Assembly: GCA_016714905.1 (NCBI GenBank)
Contig: JADKBW010000033.1
Coordinates: 1-12,712, forward strand
Length of the DNA: 12,712 nt
Reading direction: 5' to 3'
Source: Flavobacterium sp.
GTDB taxonomy: Bacteria; Bacteroidota; Bacteroidia; Flavobacteriales; Flavobacteriaceae
The stretch's first letter is position 1, and every line of letters starts with the position of its first letter. Under the pieces are notes generated by a model. That model searched no databases. It saw nothing but the letters and a program-made list of their open reading frames with translations, and was not told the origin of the DNA. Below are positions 8,058 to 12,712 of the stretch, piece by piece. The position numbers and the translations under genes are program-made.

Positions 8058-9329
8058 TTGAGTTTATTTACTACAATAAAGCGAACGCCATTATTCAAAG
8101 TTGCCTCTTTGAACAGCGTGAGTGTTATTCTGAAAATAGCCATTGGAGTAATAACTTCCAAAGTTTTGGCTGTCTTTATTGGACCAAGTGGACTAGCCCT
8201 CACAGGGAACTTGAAAAACTTCCTCACTTCAGTAGAAAGTATTGCCACGCTTGGTTTTCAAAATGGTATTGTAAAATATGTCGTCGATGCCAAGAATGAT
8301 GCAGTTGCGCTGAAGAAAATTCTTTCAACGGTGTTTCTTAGTTTATTGGTTGTGTCTATAATTTTAAGTGCTTTTTTGTTTGGGTTTTCGCACTATTTGA
8401 CATTGAACGTATTTGGAAGCAACTACAACTATAGTATTGTATTTAAGATACTTGCGCTTATTCTTCCTTGGTATGCGTCAACAACTTACCTGATTGTTAT
8501 TCTCAATGGATTGGGCAAATTTAAAAAAGTGATATATGTCAATATTTTAGGGAATTTGACAGGATTGCTATTTTGTATTGGGGCAGTCTATTACTACAAG
8601 ACCTTTGGTGCTTTGCTTTCTATTATTGTTCCTCCAGCATTATTGTTTTTTGTGGCGTTTTATCATGTTAATAAAGAAATCTCGTTTTTTGGCAACATTT
8701 CAAGAGCTTCTTTTGATTGGCAAGTGCTAAAGAATTTGTCGTCTTATTCGTTGATGGCTTTAGTGTCATCGGTATTTGGTTCGTTGGTATTCCTTGCAAT
8801 TAGAAATAACATTATTGAAGTACTCGGAATTGATAGCGCCGGATATTGGGAAGCGATGACTAGGATTTCAAATTATTATTTAATGTTTATTTCGACCATC
8901 CTCACAGTTTATTTTTTCCAAAGTTGGCTTTTTTCAAGTTCAAAGAAAGCGGTACAAAATGTTGTAAAAGTTACTATTTGAGCGTGGTTCCAATTTATAT
9001 ATTTGGAGTAATTGTTTTGTTTTTCCTCAGAAATTTCTTTATCAAATTATTTTTCACCAAAGACTTTCTTCCGGTTTCTGATTTGTTCTTTTGGCAATTA
9101 TTGGGAGATACATTCAAAGTGGCTTCACTAATTTTAGGGTATCAATTTTATGCAAAGAAGTTTGACTGTCCATTTATTTGTACCGAACTTTTCTTTATTG
9201 TTGATGTTTAGTTTTGTCATTATTTTTTCATTTAGTTATGGATTTTTTGGGGTTGTGTATTGCGCACGTTGACTTTATTTCATTTATCTTATTTGTTTGC
9301 TTTGTACTTTCTAAGAGTTTGTTTAATAA
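8058..9329 (+). CDS. Polysaccharide/O-antigen flippase (Wzx-like, MOP superfamily), broken by several apparent frameshifts
   Basis: Polytopic inner-membrane protein that would flip lipid-linked sugar units to the periplasmic face. The first 8058-8915 stretch carries the family's N-terminal pattern (FKVASLNSVSVILKIAIGVI, LAVFIGPSGLALTGNL, LGFQNGIVKYVV) and repeated long hydrophobic helices. As written it starts with TTG inside ATTGAG; removing one T would give ATG in frame with the same protein, so the start may also be an indel. Further breaks: -1 in the T run 8912-8917 (LTVYF to PKLAFF, a conserved YFLPKL-like spot), -1 near 9189-9192 (after ICTELF), and +1 near 9260-9261 (GVVY to AHV). The joined protein would run to about LSKSLFNKR near 9325-9335, about 420 residues, normal for the family; the exact stop is uncertain (9329 to 9381). 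No glycosyltransferase or polymerase gene is beside it, so the sugar it moves cannot be inferred. Confidence 0.82.
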
Positions 9330-9361
9330 AAGAAGGATACCACGTGACAGCATCCTTCTTT
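9329..9361. terminator. Probable bidirectional terminator between flippase and OmpA-type gene
   Basis: Perfect 10-bp stem (9329-9338 with 9352-9361) around a 13-nt loop. The stem begins in A-rich and ends in T-rich sequence on either strand (CTTCTTTA on plus, CTTCTTTTATT on minus). It sits between the 3' ends of two convergent genes, downstream of the OmpA-type stop at 9384 and at the flippase end, so it can serve both. The T-tracts are imperfect. Confidence 0.65.
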
Positions 9362-9383
9362 ATGTTAATATATTGGTTTAGTG

Positions 9384-11337
9384 TTATGGTACCGTAATAA
9401 TAAACTCACTTCTTCTTGGCTTGATGTTCATCTTCTGAACATTTAACTCCGTCAGCACATTTGTTTACTAATTGAGTTTCTCCATAACCTTTTCCAGTTA
9501 AGCGATTTGCATCGATACCATTTTTAACCAACCATGACATTGTAGATTTTGCTCTTCTGTCAGACAGTTTTTCATTGTATTTATGTGTTTGACGACTATC
9601 TGTATGAGAACGAACATCTATTTTCATATTAGGATATTGTTTCATTACATCAAGTATTTTCTCTAATTCTAAAGCAGCATCAGGTCTAATATTCCATTTG
9701 TCTAAATCAAAATAAATAATCTTGATTCCAAAAGCTTTTGCTAAATCATCACCAACAACTACAGGTTTCACTTTTTTCTCCAATTGAATAGGAAGATCTG
9801 TTTTCCAGATAGAGTAGGGATAGTAATTTTTTGCTCTTTCGTTTCGTAAGTATCTTTTTCAGCTCTTATAAAGTAAGATTTTCCACATTCTACTTCGAAA
9901 GTATAAAAACCTTTATCGTCAGAGATAACTTCTTTATTTTATTGAATTTATCGTCAAACAAGGTCACTTTCGTATTTGGTAAAATTTCACCAGTGTCTAA
10001 ATCGGTTACGATTCCTGATAGTACCTGCTCGCAAACTAGTTTTCTTGTTTCAAGGAATTTATAGATATCATCGTATCCTTTTCCGCCATCTCTATTAGAG
10101 GTTAGAAATCCTTTTCTAGTTTTGGTGTCAATCAAATAGGCAAAATCGTCTTGAGGGGAATTTGCAGGAGCACCAATATTTATTGGCTCTCTAAAACTAC
10201 CATCAGGATTCATTCTTGACATGAATATATCTAAACCGCCCAATCCTGGATGACCGTCAGTTGCAAAATACAATTCATTTTCATTTGTGAATAATGGGAA
10301 AGATTCTTTACCCTCAGTATTAATAGTTGTCCTAAATTTTCAGGGGTTCCAAAACTTCCGTCGTCACTAATCCTTACTTTCCACAAGTCAGATTGTACTT
10401 TGAGTTCCGGGCATGTCTGAGGCAAAGTACATGGTCTTTTCGTCTGGACTTAATCGGATGAGCTACACTATAACTATCACTGTTGAAAGGAAACTCAGTG
10501 GCTTTTTCCATTGATTATCAATTAAGGTTGCTTTCATAAACTTTCAGCAAAGTAATTCTGTTTGCATCTTTGCCTTTTTTACCATTATTGAAATTATTTC
10601 TGGTAAAGTACATTGTTTTTCCATCCTTTGTAAAAACAGGAGTTGCTTCGTGAAATCTTGAGTTGATGTTTTTAGCAAACTTTTCTGGTACACTAAGACT
10701 GTCCTCAATAACACCTTTCTCATCTTTTGGTGTTATGTCAGCAGAATACATATTAGTAAAATACTGATTACTCCATTTGTGTTTTCTTTGAGCAAAATTA
10801 CCAGTATCTCTTGAAGAGGTGAAGATCAATTTATTCCCAGAATAGGCACTACCATAATCAGAATAAGCGGAGTTAATTCCGGCATCTTTAATGATGTATC
10901 TTCCAGAATTAGCTTTAATGACATCCATATAATTTTGTTTGTCATTGAAGATTTTTCCTCTCAAATCCTCACTAGATTTCTTGTTGAACTGGACCATCAT
11001 TTCATCTGCTTTAGCATATTGTCCAATTGATTTTAGGGATTGTGCGTATCTGTAATAATATTCAGGAGCTATTTCTTCATTCATTGCAAATAACTCACCA
11101 TACCACTTTGCCGCCTTTTCTAAATTGGAGTTAAAATAGTATGCATTACCAAGCCTTTTGAAATAAGTCAGCTGATTTATACCCTTTTTCTGCTATTCGT
11201 TCATAAGTTTTTGCAGCATCAATGTAGGCAAACTTATCATACTCTTTATTTCCCTTTTTAACTTTTCCCTCCTGAGCATAGCTTGCAGAAGCTATCATAC
11301 TCAAGAATGCGATTAAAATTATTACTTTATTTTTCAT
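9384..11337 (-). CDS. Multidomain periplasmic PD40/OmpA protein of a PorP/SprF locus (PorE-like architecture), broken by about eight apparent frameshifts
   Basis: Probable peptidoglycan-binding partner of the T9SS/gliding outer-membrane machinery, about 650 residues when joined. Seen in order: signal peptide MKNKVIILIAFLSMIASASYA with no lipobox Cys; TPR-like helices (AKTYERIAEKGYKSADLFQ ... GNAYYFNSNLEKAAKWYGEL); PD40 propeller repeats (FTKDGKTMYFTRN, LSPDEKTMYFASD, TNENELYFATDG); a carboxypeptidase-regulatory-like domain (LSGIVTDLDTGEILPNTKVT); and an OmpA domain (IIYFDLDKWNIRPDA, VRSHTDSR, LSDRRAKS). Breaks lie near 11154-11159, 10531-10535, 10453-10456, 10396-10403, 10328-10331, 9933-9935, 9801-9804 and 9417. 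As written the last frame ends AKKK at 9406, but shifting frame at the last break gives NRRSEFIITVP and a TAA at 9384; NRRSE is the conserved OmpA motif, so I end the gene there. It starts 12 bp after the PorP stop, so one operon is likely. In P. gingivalis PorE has the same domain order but is a lipoprotein. Confidence 0.87.
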
Positions 11338-11349
11338 GATGTTACAGTT

Positions 11350-12258
11350 TTAGAAGAATCGTGGGGATATAATTTTGTTAATGTTATTGAATAATTCATA
11401 GCGCAAGAATATCTCATGTGATCCTGAATTATAATTGTTCAAATTTGTAGTTTCCATATCATAACCATATCCAATATACAAACCATCTGTTACTTGAAAC
11501 CCAGCTAATGCACTTACTGCGGCATCCCATCTATAGGCTGCACCAACAACGAACTTTTCCATAAACATGAAATTTGCTGAAACATCTACCTGTAGCGGAG
11601 CACCTTCTACTACTTTAGTTAATAGAGCAGGTTTAAATTTTATGTCGCTATTCAAGTCAAAAACATGACCAGCAATCAAATAATAATTGATACGCTCTCT
11701 GAAAATGGCAACATCATTATCATCATAACGTTTGGATTCAATAAAATTAGGAACTGAAATACCAAAATATGTTTTATCTGAATGTAAATAAATACCAGCT
11801 CCAATATTAGGAGAAAATTTGTTTAAATTCTGAAATTGAGGATCTCCTTGTTGTTGTGGATTAAGTTGTGTAACATCTAAATTAAAGAAGTTACCAGTTG
11901 CTTTCATTCCAAAAGATAATTTGTAGTTTTCAGACGCTTGAACGGTATAGGATACATCAGCAGATATAGTGTTTTCTACAGTAGGTCCAATTCTATCGTT
12001 TACAAATGAAATTCCTATTCCTAAATTACTTTCATTTAACGGAATGTTTAATGATAGGGCATTGGTTACGGGTGCTCCGTCCTGTCCAACCCATTGCGTA
12101 CGATGCAATCCAAATATACTCATAGCTCCTCTCGATCCGGCATAAGCAGGATTGACATTAATTGTGTTGTACATGTACTGCGTAAACTGTGCATCTTGCT
12201 GAGCATGGCTTATCGCTGCTGTAAACATCAAAACGAAAATTAGTATTCTTGTTTTCAT
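11350..12258 (-). CDS. PorP/SprF-family type IX secretion outer-membrane protein
   Basis: Predicted outer-membrane beta-barrel, 302 residues, intact. Signal peptide MKTRILIFVLMFTAAISHAQ, then the family's N-terminal signature QDAQFTQYMYNTINVNPAYA followed by GLHRTQWVGQDGAP. Amphipathic beta strands follow throughout (GIGISFVND, YKLSFGMKATGNFF, GAGIYLHSDKTYFGISVP, FVVGAAYRWDAAVSALAGFQ, GLYIGYGYD). It ends with an aromatic, barrel-type terminus (EIFLRYEL ... SPRFF). Family knowledge: SprF of Flavobacterium johnsoniae is needed for secretion and attachment of the type B surface adhesin SprB, and PorP/SprF paralogues usually lie next to a type B cargo gene. Here the upstream neighbour, 59 bp away, is the 3' end of such a gene, and the downstream neighbour is the OmpA-type gene, so this is most simply the dedicated partner of that surface protein. 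It is the one long gene in the right half with no frameshift. Confidence 0.95.
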   Translation of the reverse strand: MKTRILIFVLMFTAAISHAQQDAQFTQYMYNTINVNPAYAGSRGAMSIFGLHRTQWVGQDGAPVTNALSLNIPLNESNLGIGISFVNDRIGPTVENTISADVSYTVQASENYKLSFGMKATGNFFNLDVTQLNPQQQGDPQFQNLNKFSPNIGAGIYLHSDKTYFGISVPNFIESKRYDDNDVAIFRERINYYLIAGHVFDLNSDIKFKPALLTKVVEGAPLQVDVSANFMFMEKFVVGAAYRWDAAVSALAGFQVTDGLYIGYGYDMETTNLNNYNSGSHEIFLRYELFNNINKIISPRFF

Positions 12259-12275
12259 TAGATTCTTGTTTTTAA

Positions 12276-12299
12276 CCTGAGGGTTTTTACACCCTCAGG
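12276..12299 (-). promoter_or_regulatory. Strong intercistronic hairpin upstream of the PorP/SprF gene
   Basis: Perfect 9-bp, GC-rich stem (CCTGAGGGT pairing with ACCCTCAGG) with a 6-nt loop, 17 bp upstream of the PorP/SprF ATG and 18 bp after the stop of the surface-protein gene. On the minus strand it is followed by TTAAAAACAAG, not a T-run, so it is a poor Rho-independent terminator. It better fits a leaky terminator, an mRNA 3'-end protector, or a processing site that uncouples the levels of the two proteins. Confidence 0.6.
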
Positions 12300-12317
12300 A
12301 GTTAGATTTGAGTTTTA

Positions 12318-12712
12318 TTATCTGGTTAAGTATAAATATCCGTCTTTTTTCAATGTATCACCTTTATCATTAGTATATTCAATGATATAGAAGTAGGTTC
12401 CAGTAGGTAATTCAGACGATTTATTAACAGTTGCTCTTCCTTCAGAGATTCCACGGAATACTCTTGAGTTATTGTCATATTGATTAGTTTCGTAAACTAA
12501 TACTCCCCAACGGTTATAGATTTCAACCTTATTAGTTGGCTAACCTTAAACTGATCGGTGTTGATAACAAATTCCTCCATTAAGTCCATCTCAATTGGAG
12601 AGATAGCATTATAAACTTAATTGGGCTACAAGCATCCAAAGCAGGGCATTTCACTAACTGGCATTGTTAGTTTCAACATTTGTCGGACGTGTTGGAGTTG
12701 CTACATTGTAAG
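12318..12712 (-). CDS. 3' end of a type B T9SS cell-surface protein gene (SprB-like C-terminal domain), partial, with apparent frameshifts
   Basis: The gene enters from the right edge. The clean last part reads KVEIYNRWGVLVYETNQYDN, then ELPTGTYFYIIEYTNDKG and the end KKDGYLYLTR, stop TAA at 12318: a type B (gliding-motility-associated) T9SS C-terminal domain, close in style to SprB. Upstream, joining frames gives YNVATPTRPTNVE, then QLVKCPALDACSPIK, AISP-NGDGLN and EEFVINTDQFKV, which is the normal order for this tail. Indels are needed near 12660, near 12613-12617, as a compensating pair near 12575-12597, and near 12537-12541. The size and repeat content of the whole protein cannot be seen; genes of this kind are often very long adhesins. 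Its position just upstream of a PorP/SprF gene suggests it is secreted and held at the surface by that partner. Confidence 0.85.

Noticed and set aside
7952..8248. A 98-codon minus-strand open frame between the type B gene and the flippase
   Set aside because: It overlaps the flippase start on the other strand and its product resembles no family; the plus-strand reading there is a clear membrane-protein N-terminus.
12276..12299. Calling this hairpin a standard Rho-independent terminator
   Set aside because: No T-run follows the stem on either strand, and the gene pair it separates is expected to be co-expressed; kept as a hairpin of unknown role.
1..12712. CRISPR array, tRNA, rRNA, insertion sequence or defence system
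   Set aside because: No regularly spaced repeats, no cloverleaf-like stretch or rRNA-like conserved segment, and no transposase, nuclease or Cas-like protein seen in either strand.

Overview
The window looks like a chromosome segment from a member of the Flavobacteriaceae (Bacteroidota), most likely Flavobacterium or a close relative. The evidence is the type IX secretion system (T9SS) and gliding-motility protein families, low-GC codon use, near-absence of Shine-Dalgarno sequences, and promoter-like TTG-N(19-21)-TAnnTTTG elements.

Layout, left to right. (1) A minus-strand Rel/SpoT-type (p)ppGpp synthetase/hydrolase runs off the left edge. (2) A gene-free gap of about 310 bp holds a plausible rel promoter and a strikingly GC-rich (about 61%) element. 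(3) A minus-strand SpoU/TrmH-family RNA 2'-O-methyltransferase. (4) A good Rho-independent terminator, then a large minus-strand secreted subtilisin-like (S8) protease with Fn3-like domains, a CUB-like domain and a type A T9SS sorting tail. (5) A minus-strand secreted protein with a type B (gliding-motility-associated) T9SS tail. (6) A divergent plus-strand polysaccharide flippase (Wzx/MOP superfamily). (7) Convergent to it, across a shared hairpin, a minus-strand T9SS-type operon read right to left: the C-terminal end of a type B cell-surface protein, a PorP/SprF-family outer-membrane protein, and a multidomain PD40/OmpA periplasmic protein. The order cargo, PorP/SprF, OmpA is the sprB-sprF style of organisation: a type B surface protein with its own outer-membrane partner and a cell-wall anchor.

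Almost every gene except the PorP/SprF and RNA methyltransferase genes is interrupted by one or more small indels, many in homopolymers. On each side of each break the protein stays family-like and key residues are kept: the S8 Asp/His/Ser, the OmpA NRRSE motif and the type B SPNGDG motif all reappear when frames are joined. Breaks are sparse from 1 to 8000 and dense at 8900-10530 and 12530-12712. I read this as uncorrected sequencing error (long-read or homopolymer type) more than gene decay, and I describe the genes as reconstructed while marking each break.

I found no CRISPR array, tRNA, rRNA, transposase or defence island. The parts most worth a second look are the GC-rich intergenic element, the strong hairpin between the surface-protein gene and its PorP partner, and the secreted type B protein with a conserved N-terminal region I cannot assign.
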